Source of the DNA: Prinia subflava
Taxonomy: Eukaryota; Chordata; Aves; Passeriformes; Cisticolidae
Direction of reading: 5' to 3'
Assembly: GCF_021018805.1 (NCBI RefSeq)
Contig: NC_086283.1
Location: forward strand, 7,081,162-7,145,161
DNA length: 64,000 nucleotides
A program made the position numbers and the translations under genes. The notes beneath the pieces are model-generated. The model was not told the origin of the DNA. It did not search any database and saw only the letters and a program-made list of their open reading frames with translations. Of the stretch, positions 1 to 11,452 are shown piece after piece (within the stretch, counting starts at the first letter, position 1; every line of letters begins with the position of its first letter).

Positions 1-964
1 GAAGAGGGGGAAAGTGTCTGCAGTCTGATATTCGAAACCTGCAGTTTTTGGGAAAGGATATTGAAGGCAGAAATGAGGGACAAAAAGGATTTTTCCTTTT
101 TTTTTTTCCTTTTTTTTTCCAGAGGTGACAGCAGATGCTGGTTGTATTATGTAGATATTTGTGGAGAAAAGACAATAAGAAGTAGAGATTTCTTAGCAAA
201 AGCATGCAGTGACTAAGCCATTAGGTTGGGTGACAAATAAATAAATACAAACTGGAGGCAAAGCACTGTACACTGGGTCTGGCAACATGTACATTTTTGT
301 TAAATTTTTGGGGGATGGCAAGCCACTTGATGATTTTTTCATCTCTTGCATGTTTTCAAATAAAGGCTGAAAGCAAATTCCAGAGGATTTACTCTTATAA
401 ATACTGATCTTTTGACTTAATACAGGAATAATTGAATCAAAATTAATGTCCCCCAATATATTTGGCTTAGGATGATTGGAGGAATGGTGCAGCAATTCAG
501 AGGAATACAAAAATGTTTTGGAGAGAAGAAAAGGAACAATTTCTTCTATGGGGCTCATGGTGGAAAGCATGAGAATTGATGGGCATCAGTGCAGCAAGTT
601 GGACATAAAGAAAAATGTTCCACTTGTCAGAAGAATGAAATATGGAGGGTGGGGGGGAAGCCTGTAGGAGTTGCAATGAAAATTTAGATGTGGTTAACTT
701 TTTTGTTGAAGAAGAAGGATGAACTGGAAGATCTTTAACGTTTCTCCCAGGCTTTTTTCAGGGAGCCTATAGTGGCTACCATAGCTGTCAAATTTTCCAA
801 ATTTACAAACTTCCTAAATCTTATTTGAGTTGTCTTTTACCCCTGGTCAGCCAAAGTCTCTGAACTTCGTGTAGTATATCAGTCTAATGCCCCTACATCC
901 AAACAAGTGATACTCTAAGTGTAATTTCAAGGAGAAAAGTTACAATTCACCATCTTCTTTTTAG
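1..964 (+). other. COL25A1: Intron upstream of the first visible exon (3' part)
   Basis: No exon with collagen coding and splice sites is seen here. A T-rich low-complexity run occupies about 89-120. The short ORFs on either strand show no collagen pattern, recognisable domain or splice-bounded coding. The intron ends in a T-rich acceptor (ttctttttag) directly before the exon at 965. Confidence 0.8.
89..120 (+). repeat. T-rich low-complexity tract
   Basis: Near-pure T with scattered CC pairs, seen directly. It has no coding content and is probably slippage-derived intronic sequence. Confidence 0.85.
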
Positions 965-1009
965 GTCCTCCAGGGAAAAGAGGTAAGCGGGGAAGAAGAG
1001 GAGAGACCG
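965..1009 (+). CDS. COL25A1: COL25A1 exon: start of COL1 with basic cluster
   Basis: This 45-nt exon lies between acceptor ttttag and donor gtaagt (1010). It begins in phase 2 of a split glycine codon whose first G must come from the upstream exon, and ends with the first G of the next split glycine. It reads GPPGKRGKRGRRGET, five perfect Gly-X-Y triplets rich in Lys and Arg. In human COL25A1, as I remember it, this block directly follows the Cys-containing juxtamembrane segment after the furin site and differs by one residue (GES instead of GET). Such a positively charged cluster in COL1 is reported in the family as the amyloid-beta and heparin contact. Conservation in this genome suggests the same ligand surface. 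Confidence 0.95.
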
Positions 1010-3089
1010 GTAAGTTTTCAATTTCCTAAGATCTGTTGTCGTTTGATGTCTGTTTTTGAGAGGATGCATACACAGCATGCCTTGATTTTTAGTTGTATTG
1101 CACGTGTGCTCTGAAAAAGAGATCTGAAACTTCTCTGGTAAAATGTTGTGACCCTTGGCATGTATCTGGTGACCTTCCAGATATTTCTCTAGTCTTGGGC
1201 ATCCTTAATTTGTAGGCACACTTCATAATGCTCGACAAATGCTGTGGCTTTGGTAACACATCTGTAACTCTCAAACCCTTTAGGGGTGTTCTCCCATGTG
1301 CACAAGTTGGAACAACTACACATAAGTCAGTAGCTGGAATACTGTGTCAGTGTTAAATCAGGCCCCTTTGGTTTGAGGAGAACAATTTTATAAGGAAATA
1401 AAATTCCTTATGTCAAGAATGTTGATAATCAGGGACATAATGTGATAAGTAGACTACTCAGTATGAGAGAAGTTGTTTTATAAAAATGAGCAGTTAATTT
1501 CTAACAGAAGTAAGAAAAACATTTGTTGGTTCGTTACCCTGTACCAGGGAGGTTGCTGTTGATAGAAACCTGCTGGTGGTGTATAGCTTGAAATTTCATT
1601 TGAGGCAAAGCTGTGAGATGCTGAGCACCTCTTGCTGTTGACATTCACAGGAATTGAATCAATTACCTTGCAGGATTGAGTTTTTCATCAAGGTGAACTT
1701 TCTGGAGGCAGTGCAATAGAAAATGAGCATTTCTGTTCTGCTTGGCTGTCTTGTCTAATCTGCCAGCTAGGAAAGTCTTCCAATCAATTTGATCTCTGTA
1801 AATATTCTGTAACCTTTCTTATCTATGTAAATGATAATTTATCTGACTCTTAAAAACTATTTCCATGTCTTCCTGAATCACAAAACTAAAACCAAGCCCT
1901 GCCTAAAGTTGATACAAATCACCTTTGTATTTCCATTCAGTGTTTTATTGGTATTTACTTCAGAGAAAGATGCTATGATACAGAGGGAAATTCTGTGGTT
2001 GAAGATTGATTTACAGATGTTCCTGGAAAATACTTTGTGGGATGCTCATTGATTCATTTTACATCTCAAATAAACAGATGGTAAACTATTAATAAAGAAA
2101 TGGATCTCTCATTTAAAAACAGACCCACACCTTAAAATGCTTAAGAATGTTTGCCAGAATAAAAAAAATACCTTGGTTGCTGGACAATAAAAGTTACATT
2201 GTTAAAACAAAAAGGCTGTCCATATTAAAAGCAGTCTCAAAGTACAGCTGCTGCTGTTTTATACTCTTTTTGCACTTCACTTTATTCAGAAATTAGAGGG
2301 AGGCATAAAAGCTTAATGAAATGCCATTGATTTGGGAGCTGCAGCTGCTTAACTTAATAAGACTGAAATAGTAAATTTGATTTGTGGTCCTTTGATAGTG
2401 TTTCCAAGAGCTGCTACACAAAAGTCTTTGAGGTCTGAATAATTGAAAAAATGTGCAAATATCACTTCATGAAGTGTGACATTTTAATGGGGGGAGCATT
2501 TTATATGCGTGCCTTGAGAGAGGAAGGCAATGAAAATAAAATTCAGCACTGTCAGGTGGCACAGAAACTTCTCCTCACAGGCAAAGTTGGAAGTCTGGAA
2601 GATGCTGGTACATGTATTCTTGACTAGGTGCCCAGGTGAAATGCCAATGGTACTTTGTGCAGTTCTGTGGCCAAGCTCTGATCAAATGCTCACTGTGTGG
2701 TTAACTGCAACTGGTGATGTGGTTACTTATGCTTTATGTGGAGCTGACAAAACAAATTGTAGTCCATGGCTGGTATTTTTGGACTGGCATGAAATTGCAT
2801 GGAAATGAAGGGAGAAGCAATATTCATAAGATTGCATGACTGTAATTGAAGATTTGTTAAGGTAAGTGCATGCTTTTAGGCAGTAGTCATGTTTACATGT
2901 TTCAGAGCACTACCAAAGCACAAGATTACTTCAGTGGGAAAATGTGTGCCCTGTATTACCAGTGCTGCTCACTGACAATCTCAGGGCCTTGTGCTTTACT
3001 CTGTGTGTATTTCTTCAGTAACTTCATCAGCTTACGTGTTCTTCTTTCTTTTTTTTTTACCCCTTTTTCCCCTCTTCCCCACCCCACAG
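1010..3089 (+). other. COL25A1: Intron, 2,080 nt
   Basis: No coding exon is seen. Two CAGCTG E-boxes at 2245-2250 and 2342-2347 frame an AT-rich patch that may be a conserved non-coding element; this is inference only. The intron ends in an unusually long pyrimidine tract (about 3040-3088). Confidence 0.85.
3040..3089 (+). promoter_or_regulatory. COL25A1: Very strong polypyrimidine tract and 3' splice site for the microexon
   Basis: About 50 nt of almost uninterrupted C and T, including ttctttctttttttttt and cccctcttccccaccccacag, precede the 8-nt exon. Tiny exons lack room for exonic enhancers and usually depend on strong flanking intronic signals, which fits. The embedded CUUUCU/UUCUUU words are PTB-type motifs, so PTB-regulated inclusion is possible but unproven. 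Confidence 0.75.
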
Positions 3090-3097
3090 GACCTCCT
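3090..3097 (+). CDS. COL25A1: COL25A1 8-nt microexon (completes Gly, then Pro-Pro)
   Basis: The eight bases gacctcct sit between acceptor ccccacag and a perfect donor gtaagt (3098). Together with the G that ends the previous exon they read GGA CCT CCT, or Gly-Pro-Pro, one collagen triplet. This restores phase 0 for every downstream exon. Human COL25A1 has GPP at this point by my recollection (GES-GPP-GQP). If the exon were skipped, the split G would join GGTCTA of the next exon, shift the frame and destroy the Gly-X-Y pattern. It is therefore probably constitutive. It is far too small for ordinary gene prediction and would often be missing from automated models. Confidence 0.88.
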
Positions 3098-4977
3098 GTA
3101 AGTACATTGTTGGTTCTTCCAGAATCAGGGAGAAATCTGTTAGATCCTGTTAAATTACCAGCGTGATAAAATGATCATGTATACTCAAGAGGGAATTTTG
3201 ATATTTATGCATTCACATATTGGAGCTGAATAATTTAACCAGAAAGTTTGTTAAGAAAAAAGTCTCTAAATCAATAAAGCTTTATGTTCAGTGCTCCAGA
3301 TGGCCTTTTGGATTCACAACTCCATGTAAGTATGTTACGTTCATTTTGTCTGTGATTTCTTAACAGATATTTTACTGAAACCTATAAAAACCTGTGAGTA
3401 TCCTATCTTAAGTCCAGACCTGGCCACTTCTGCTGGGTAGTAAATTCCTCTGCATTTATGACTAAGTTGTGGGATACAAGCTCCCTGTTCTTTAGAGGCA
3501 TACAGGCTGTCCAGCCATCCATGTGCATCATTTAGTGTAGGAGTGTGACTGTTAAAACAGTATTTCTTTTACAGTTTGAAGGATTCTGGTTTTTTCTTTA
3601 ATAAATGCAGTACTTCCACAATATTTTTCAAGACCCTATCATCTATCTATTCTATGCTGCATGCATATTTAAGAATATTTAATTGATGTGTTGAATTTCT
3701 GCTGAGACTTAAAGATTTTACTGTAAACTGCATATATTGAGTCATGATATTGCTTATCATTGTAAGACTTTGACCATGTGCCCAGCAATTCATAGTGACA
3801 AATTCATTAACAAGCCATCAGTGAAAAGCCGGGCTTAATGCATAAAGGTGCTGTTTATTCGAAAGAAACACTGTTTTCCCCAATTTCTTTTGCAGTCTTC
3901 CTATGAAACACAATGAGTAAACATAAATCATGTCACAAGCTATTTTTGTGCACCAAGGCAATGTAGCAAGAGTTCACTCTATGCCTCAGTAAGAATGTGT
4001 CTGACTTCAGCTTCCTGCTTTCAGTATAGGTTCATTAAAAAACCCAAACAAAAGAACCACCCCCCCTAAATAACTTTTAATTTTGGCAATATTAGTACAA
4101 ACCTAAAATAGTTTCCAAAACTGAATAATTTTAAGAAGTATCTGACTTTAAATTCAAAGTTTCCTACCTGAAACCTACAAGACTATATCTTGCTGACAGG
4201 CAGCAACGGTTTAGGTTGTTACAAGGCATAAAAAAGTGTAGTTTCTTTTCCTAATTCATTTCTGTGTTTACATAGACACTGGCTAGAGGCTACTGTTGTG
4301 AACTAAAGTATTGTTTTCACCTGGGAGACTGTGGTAATAGTTTTCATTTAAAATATTAAATATTTGTGTATCCCCCATGAAACTGGATGGAATTAGGTGT
4401 ATGTTGTAATTTCAAAGGCTGCCATAGTGCTCTGTTTATTTTCCTTGTATATGACTATACATTTCTATATACATACTATATATTTCCTTGTATATGACTT
4501 GTATATGACTATAGTGGCACATGTAATAGCAGTTGGAGGCTGGGGTTTTTGAATTTTTTTATGAACTTTTACAACAATCTCAGTTTTCTTCTTTGCCACC
4601 TCCATTCTAGTGGAATCTAATACCTTACTGCTTAAGCACTAATTTTTTTTTTCTTCAGTTAACTACATATTGCCTGTCAGTTTACATGAATAATCTTCTT
4701 AATATAAAAGAGAATTTCACTGGGCATCAGAAGTAACCACTAGCTTTTTAATTTGAGGGTTTATATAAGTTGAAACACATAATTTCCATTGCCAAAGCTT
4801 TGTTTTTTCACTGTGTAATACATATCTCATATTTCCTGGTTTGAAATATCATCACGTGCATAAAAACCAAGCAATACACAAATTATAATTTCCTGATAAT
4901 GTACTCTGTGTGTTTGTTATGTCATATGTCATGACTGTGTTGTTAATGTGTCGTACCATTTCATCTCATTCAACCAG
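3098..4977 (+). other. COL25A1: Intron, 1,880 nt
   Basis: AT-rich, with no coding exon seen. A small imperfect duplication of ttccttgtatatgact lies at 4441-4514. The acceptor is tcatctcattcaaccag. Confidence 0.85.
4441..4514 (+). repeat. Short local duplication
   Basis: The word ttccttgtatatgact occurs at about 4442 and again at about 4485. A further copy of tgtatatgacta follows immediately at about 4500. It looks like simple local slippage or duplication in an AT-rich intron. Confidence 0.7.
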
Positions 4978-5004
4978 GGTCTACCAGGGCGAAATGGCTA
5001 TCCG
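4978..5004 (+). CDS. COL25A1: COL25A1 exon: COL1 triplets GLP-GRN-GYP
   Basis: This is a 27-nt phase 0/0 exon between acceptor ttcaaccag and donor gtaact (5005). It reads GLPGRNGYP, three perfect Gly-X-Y triplets, and continues the register set by the microexon. The human canonical chain as I remember it goes from GPP straight to GQPGPQ, so this exon may be a cassette exon used only in some isoforms or lineages. The paralog COL13A1 keeps a related GLPG block before its own GPIGLDGKP, which suggests an ancestral exon of the transmembrane-collagen family. Its length is a multiple of nine, so skipping keeps the triplet register. Confidence 0.9.
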
Positions 5005-5918
5005 GTAACTCATCATATATTTATGATAGCAATTTATGGTTACTCTAAAATCCTGTTGGTATATTTCGATTTCTCTTTATTGCTGTCAAAAGGACTCTTC
5101 TTTTTATTATTATTTTTTGTTTCTCAGATGACTAGAAAGTGTAGGATTTTCCTTTAAAAACAAAACAAAAAAAAGCCTGCGACAAGTTTCTGAAAAAAAA
5201 AGACTATTTACAATGCATAAATGAGATGCAGTGATTGTTTGATGTAAATATTTTGCATTGATTTTCTTCATTCTTGAATACAAAATTCATAATTAATTAA
5301 CTAAAAAACTTACTAAGGTACTGCATCTCAATTTTCCATATTAGAAAGCTGTAGTGTTGCCATATGGAACCTCTGAGTCTTTTCTTTTAATTCTCTCCTG
5401 TTTCACTTGACTGTATTGTTCAATGTATTTTGAGAAAAATGAAGTGTTATAACAGAGGCCCTAGGAATTGGCTGCAGTGACTATCACAGAGTAATTTAAT
5501 AATGGATACAATTTATTTTTTCTGTCAGTTCCATTCCTATCTTTAAGATTTATTGTCTGAAAAAATATATGAAATAATGCATCTTTCTAAAATCTATTAA
5601 TAATACATTTCTTTGTAGTAGTCATCAAACTGTCTGCAGTGTCCCATTCATTGAAAGTATATGCCTGCTGTCACATGGGTATTAGAAACCAACTGACTAA
5701 CTGTGATAATATATGTGCACAACATAGTGAGTGTTGAAGTATAGTAATGATCTTATTTATAGCACTTGATCATGTAGCTTAAAGGGCCCTCCCAGATTAA
5801 TTGGGCTATGTCTTTTAGACAAAATATATTTAAATTTTCAGTGAATTTTAAAAATGTTTCCATTGGTAAATTGTAAATTGTATACCTTGAGAACCTGCAA
5901 TTAGAGGAGAATTTTGTA

Positions 5919-6560
5919 GAATCACAGACTCTCAAAATGGTTTGGGTGAGAAAAAATATGTTTGGATCATTTCCAATCCCTCTGCTGTGGCTAGGGACAC
6001 CTTCCACAAGACCAGGTTGCTCAAAGCCCTATCCAGCCTGACCCAGAAGGGGGAGGGACTTAGGGACTGAGAACACTTCTAGGGATGAGGATCCCTAGAA
6101 GGATCCCTTCTAGCATCCATAGCTTCTCTGGACAATCTGTTCCAGTATTTCACCACTTTCATAATTTAAAAACTCCTTCTTACATCCAATATAAACTTTC
6201 TTTTAGTTAAAAGTCGTTACCCCTTGTCTTGTCACTACAGGCCTTGGTAAAAAAAAAAGAAAAGAATATTTCTTCCCACCTTTTTTTACAGAGCCCCTTT
6301 CAGTGTTTTGCAATAGTCTTTTGCTAGTCTTCTTAGCTGAACAACCCAAACTTTCTCAGTCTGTCTACACAGAAGAGCTGCTTCATCCCTCTCATTATGT
6401 CTGTCGTCCTCTGGAGTTGCTCCAAGAGGTCCATGTGTTTTCTTACACTGTAGACCCCGGAGGTGGACACAGTACTCCAAATGGAGTCTCACAAGAGTGG
6501 AGCAGGGAAGGAGAATCACCTCCCTTGACCTGCTGACACTTCATTTGATGCAGACTATTT
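5919..6560 (-). mobile_element. CR1 LINE fragment, 5'-truncated, 3' UTR region
   Basis: Read on the minus strand, the element ends near 5919 with the typical CR1 terminus: cccaaaccat followed by a run resembling tgtgattct. On the plus strand the usual reverse-complement landmarks appear in order: ggacaccttccacaagacca, gttgctcaaagccctatcca, ccccttgtcttgtcactaca, gctgaacaacccaaactttc and ggacacagtactccaaatgg. These are the avian CR1 3' region as I know it. It is well diverged, with small insertions, and has no intact ORF. It is an old insertion antisense to COL25A1. The upstream limit near 6560 is approximate. Confidence 0.9.
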
Positions 6561-9500
6561 CAGTTCTTTTACCTGGGCAGGTTCTGTAATTGCAGAGTGG
6601 TGTCACCCATGGATCGCCATCCAGTGTCCATCTTTACAATTACAAGTAGCTGGAAGTCAGGTGGTGAGGAACTGATCATCAGTATAAATAAACCTACTTG
6701 GATGTACTAAAACCATTACCAGGTTTCTGAGCACAAATTCCAATTTCTCTTAGAGCGATTGATCTGGGTGGGTGAGTACAAGTTTGTTTTCTTGAAGAGA
6801 TTTGTTCTGGCATCTGAAAACAATGGAAGGTACTTCAGAGCTGTGGTATTTGAAATTGCTGGGTCTAATGGGTGTTGTTATGGGCAAACTTTGAGTGCAT
6901 TTCTCCTCATGTGTGATGTGAGCTGTCAGTAGTGCTTAGCACTTGACTGAGTGCTGCTTCTGCCTCCTTGAAAATGACTGGGGATAAAATTTGGCTTTGC
7001 CTCCTGAAAGTTGTGAAGTGGCTGAATGTTTCAGTCTTTTCAGTTACAGTCATACCCTCCTGCTTTGAATGGGAAATATGTAACTGCAAGTGCCATGTCC
7101 TTTGGAAGTAATTTTACAACCCTGTAGAGGTCTATGAGAAGGCTATTAGTGTTTTAAGTTACTTCTCCAGAGTCTTATTAAACTCCTGTAGAAGGCTTTT
7201 TGCTTAAATCTGTATTAGATTTTATGGGATACTCTGTGAGGATAGTGAGGTGTATCTGCTGTATATAACCTAAACCTGATGTAGCTCTCTTGCAAAAGCA
7301 AGTGGCTGTTTTCTCCACGGCTTAAGTTTTCTATGCCTGTGTTCATTCCAGTTTTTAAAGATACTTTCAGAATAATTATACCAGTGAAAGGAATTACAGT
7401 GAGAAATCTTAGTTCCCAGGAAGATACAGGATCAAAAATCAATAAAATAAGTGGGGTTTACTGCTAAGGAGTGATGTAGTTATTAAGGGGTTTATAAAAC
7501 CACGATTAACTGGTTATTATTTAAGGCACCAGGAATACTAAAGAAGTGTACGCTGGTGTACAGCTCATTTTTTTTCCTCATAACAAACTGTCACTGGCCA
7601 AATTCAGAGTTGTGACTCTTTCGGCTTGAGTGTAAAATTGAAATAGACTTTCACATCTACTCAAGTAAAAGAGGGAAAAGAGTGAACAATCATTGGAAAA
7701 TGAGATGACAGGCAGTTTTTACAGGCTTATTGTACGACAGTGTCATTTTGGAAATAATGCTAGAACCTGGAAAAAAGTCCACACCTCCCCAAAGAAAACT
7801 CATACCAAAACCTCTACCTCAAAATTACCCAGCTGCTAAAAAAATAAAATATTCTGAATGCAATGAGGAGGCCAAATACACAGACAATGGGATTTTGTAA
7901 ACCTCTGTGGGTTAAATGGATAGCAGTGTTTTACTGTTTTCCATTGAAAAATTGAAGCAAACAGAATTTTTTTCCGACCACTTTCCCCAACCTGGGGCAC
8001 AGATGAAGCTCAACATCCAAGTAAACCATCCTGGAAGTTGCCACGTGTGTGGTGGAAAAGCTTCATATCTTCAGAATCAAGTTTCAGAATATGTAAATAC
8101 CCCCAGAGCATTTCTTCATAAACAGAGAAGTGGGGAAACTTCTTCATCTCTCCATGACAGTCAGTCTGCAGAGCACTTTATGCATTTATAAGACTTTCAG
8201 GAACCATGGAGGGTCATGGCTGCTCCGAGTGATCACATGCCTTGTATTAAATCTCATTTCTTCTAACATCCTTGTTTCGTCTTTGAGAAATATAGACAGA
8301 TTGTTCTCTTTAAAAAAAAAGTGTCTGAATTGGAGATTATTATTCTCTAAGGGTCAAATATCATCACTTGATAAAACTTGAAATGTAGATCATTGAAATT
8401 TCACCTGTCAATTAACATAAAATTTTCCTAGCTCTCAAAAGACTTGCCTCAAGATAACAAAGGGGAAAAGCTTAGGACTGCAGGTAGAGAATTTAAATTA
8501 TTCTTTAACCTGATATAATTTCTTCTCAATTACAAAATGTCTTTGTCATCTCACTTCTGGTTTTTGCACCCATAAAACTTGTCCCAATATACCACAAGAA
8601 AGCTGTAAGCCTGATCTGTAAGGAATTTCAGGTTGCTTTTATAAGTCTGATTTTTCCTCACCTTGTTTTCTGTTCCTGTATCACAAAAGACAAAGAGAAT
8701 TCCAGGTGGAACAGTGAAGGGCATTTGAGTTGGAAGAAATAGTCCCACTGGGGAAGAACATAAAAACCACCCTTGTGAGAAGTTGGTAAAAGGTTTTTGT
8801 GGGTTTTTTTTAATCCTGCTGTGTTGCTTTGTCTTTGATGGTGCTTCATATTTTGTTTTCTTCTGTGTCACCAGTTAGAGACTGGGGCTGCCTAGGCAAA
8901 GGTGTAATAAGTAGCAATGTCTCTGGATATACATAAAATTAATCTCATCCAAGTGCAAGTTTTTCAGCCTCAGATACAATGGCAACTCAGTTGCTGTAAA
9001 AAAATAGAATTGGAATAATCAGAAGAGAAGAAATGAGCAAAGATCGTGCATTTTTCATCTGTGATTAAACACAGCCTATGGCAATGTTAAGCATTTTTGC
9101 AACAATTGTTGTACTTCTAGTAGCTGGTCAGATCTCCTCTTTTTCAGAATCCTACAAAAATATAAATGTCTAATCTCAAGGAGCAGCTATCTCAATTCCT
9201 TACCTTACTCTGAGGATTCAGCTTGGTGATCTTGTAGAAATTTCCCACTTTACAGCAATTTTTTTTCCTCCTGAACAGGTGTCTTCACAGACCACCTTTT
9301 ATTTTTGGCATTTGCCCAAAGTAACTCTTAAGCATATGGCAGCAGAACTTCTGCAATAAATTTCAGGTTTGGTAGTGAAACACAGATAACTATTTCAGGT
9401 TTTAATTTTTTTTTCCTTTTAAATGAAAGAAAATTCAGAACATATGGAGTCTCAACAGCTTCTTTGTACTGTGATTTTGGTTGTGTTTTCTCAGTTTATA

Positions 9501-10703
9501 TGTTTTATCCTTGTATTCAGTCACAACAGAGGTGATTGGCTTAGGAGACATAAGATTTTCAGTTGATCCATTTGCCTCAGACTCCTTGCTTATTCCCAGG
9601 GAGTGGGAAGAGGATACGAGTGGTCAGCTGTCCATCTCAAAACATACCTGGGTTTACAGATTTCTTTGTTTGGAACCATATACAATAACAGTATCCTGTT
9701 ACAGCAGCCTGTAACTGAGGACACACTGATAATATTTAGCAAATAAACTTCCAGTTCTTCGTAGAAATTGTGGGAGGATCTCTAAATCTGCATGGCTAAG
9801 TACTAACTGTGGCCTTTGCAATCATGTCAGTCACATTCATACAGTAATGAGATTTTAAGACCTTTGGTTTTATAAATAAAATGTATTGCAATTAATGAGT
9901 TTAATTTTTTTGTATGCCAGTATTTTCACAGTGACTGAAGATAATTATAAAAGATGATTCAAACAGAAAACTTTGAGACCTCTTAAAATTACAGTTGCTA
10001 TTAATTCTGTGTCACGGGAACAAAGCTACACATCAGAACACATTTATTAGCCACTTATGAGGCAGTTGCCATTTTGAATGAACTATGGGCTGAATCCTTT
10101 CATTCGTTATATTTGTGTAATGCTGACTGCATAAATAAGAGCAGGCAGTGTTTATTTCTGCAGCTCCCTGGAGGAAACTCAGAGAGCCCCAAGCTATTCC
10201 TTTTCTGTGACTATGATAGTGAAGGAACAAATGCCTTCTCTGCAAAAGCCAGCAATATAAAAAGATAATCTCTGCCCATTTCTTCACTGAAAATTATTAA
10301 AAAAGAAACTTCCACAGATAAGCCAAAGGAGAAAGTCCACATGGTGAAAATATAAGAAAAATATTTTTGCTGTAGTAAATGCCTACCTACATAATGTGTC
10401 CTGGTTTAAACACATTAAGCTTTCTAAATTATTTGGGTCTATTTTATACATAGGATTACAAATGAAGATGTAGAAAACTAATAGAAAAATAAAACAGCAT
10501 TATAATAAATAACCTCAGTGAATGATTAGTAATACAGGCAGTTTTTGCCATATGCTGGATCCACCAAGACCCTCTTTGAACTGGCAATTGCCATTACAGA
10601 TACACAGTATTATTATAAAATCCATATCTCTGCATGTGACTTTCTAGATGTCAGTGTGTAATTAAAAAGTGAGCACAAAATGCTAGGATACTGAAGGCTA
10701 GTG

Positions 10704-10738
10704 TGACTCAGTACAGTTTTGATTCACATCTGACGTCA
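10704..10738 (+). promoter_or_regulatory. AP-1 site (TGACTCA) and full CRE (TGACGTCA) 20 bp apart
   Basis: TGACTCA at 10704-10710 and a perfect palindromic CRE at 10731-10738 are seen directly. Each motif can occur by chance in a window this size, though a CpG-containing 8-mer is rarer. A role as an activity-responsive enhancer is speculative. Confidence 0.3.
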
Positions 10739-11405
10739 ATTCAAAATGACACAAACCCATATATCTATCAGATAAATAAAGATTTATAGCTGATGGTGGA
10801 TTGATAGGTGTAATTTAAGAATTAAATGTATTTTTTCAGTACTTTCCTCTGTAGACTTAGAAATTGCCCTCTTCTCTTTGATAACAAAGCATGTGTTGGT
10901 AGAGAAAGGAATTAAGCTGGTTTGTAATTTTTTTGACAGCATGTATACATTTCTAGTCTCTCTGGGCTACTCCGCTGAGTTCAGCTTGGCAGCTTGGCAG
11001 GTGCCATGCAGAAGGCTGTGGTTAACGTCTTCGCATTTATGCTTTGATAGGCTTAGTTAATGCTTGAACTGTACCTAAGATCATTCATACTTGCTTTTTG
11101 TCAGGCCTGCTACTTGAAATTTTCCAGTCATTTCCTCCCAGTGCGCGATATAGCTCTGCGGTGTAATAGAACAAGCTTTATTTATGAAATAAACTACCTT
11201 GGAGCAAAATTTTGTGTTCCAGAAGATTGTTAACTCTATGTCTCATTTTTCTATTTGTTTGACAGCATGTGGATGTAGAGTGATTAACCACTGGTGGTTA
11301 AAAGTGGGATTTGTCTAAACTGTCACTTTCTCACAAGAAGCTTAGAAATTCAAAGACAAGGTTAAATCAATTACAGTAAAAATCCTGTATTTAATTACTA
11401 AATAG

Positions 11406-11452
11406 CTGGGCTTGACGATGTTAAAGGTCTTTTCCAACCTAAATGATACCCT
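11406..11452 (+). mobile_element. CR1-like 3' tail remnant
   Basis: The stretch gggcttgacgatgttaaagg, then tcttttccaacctaaatgat, matches the usual CR1 3' end wording (ttgatgatcttaaaggtctt plus ttccaacc). Only the tail survives, sense to the host gene. Confidence 0.7.

Noticed and set aside
6286..6536. Overlapping ORFs on both strands of about 77 codons
   Set aside because: They lie inside the CR1 3' region, which is not protein-coding.
9599..9660. cccag followed by gga gtg gga aga gga, glycine-rich
   Set aside because: Glycines fall every second residue, not every third, and no phase-compatible donor follows.
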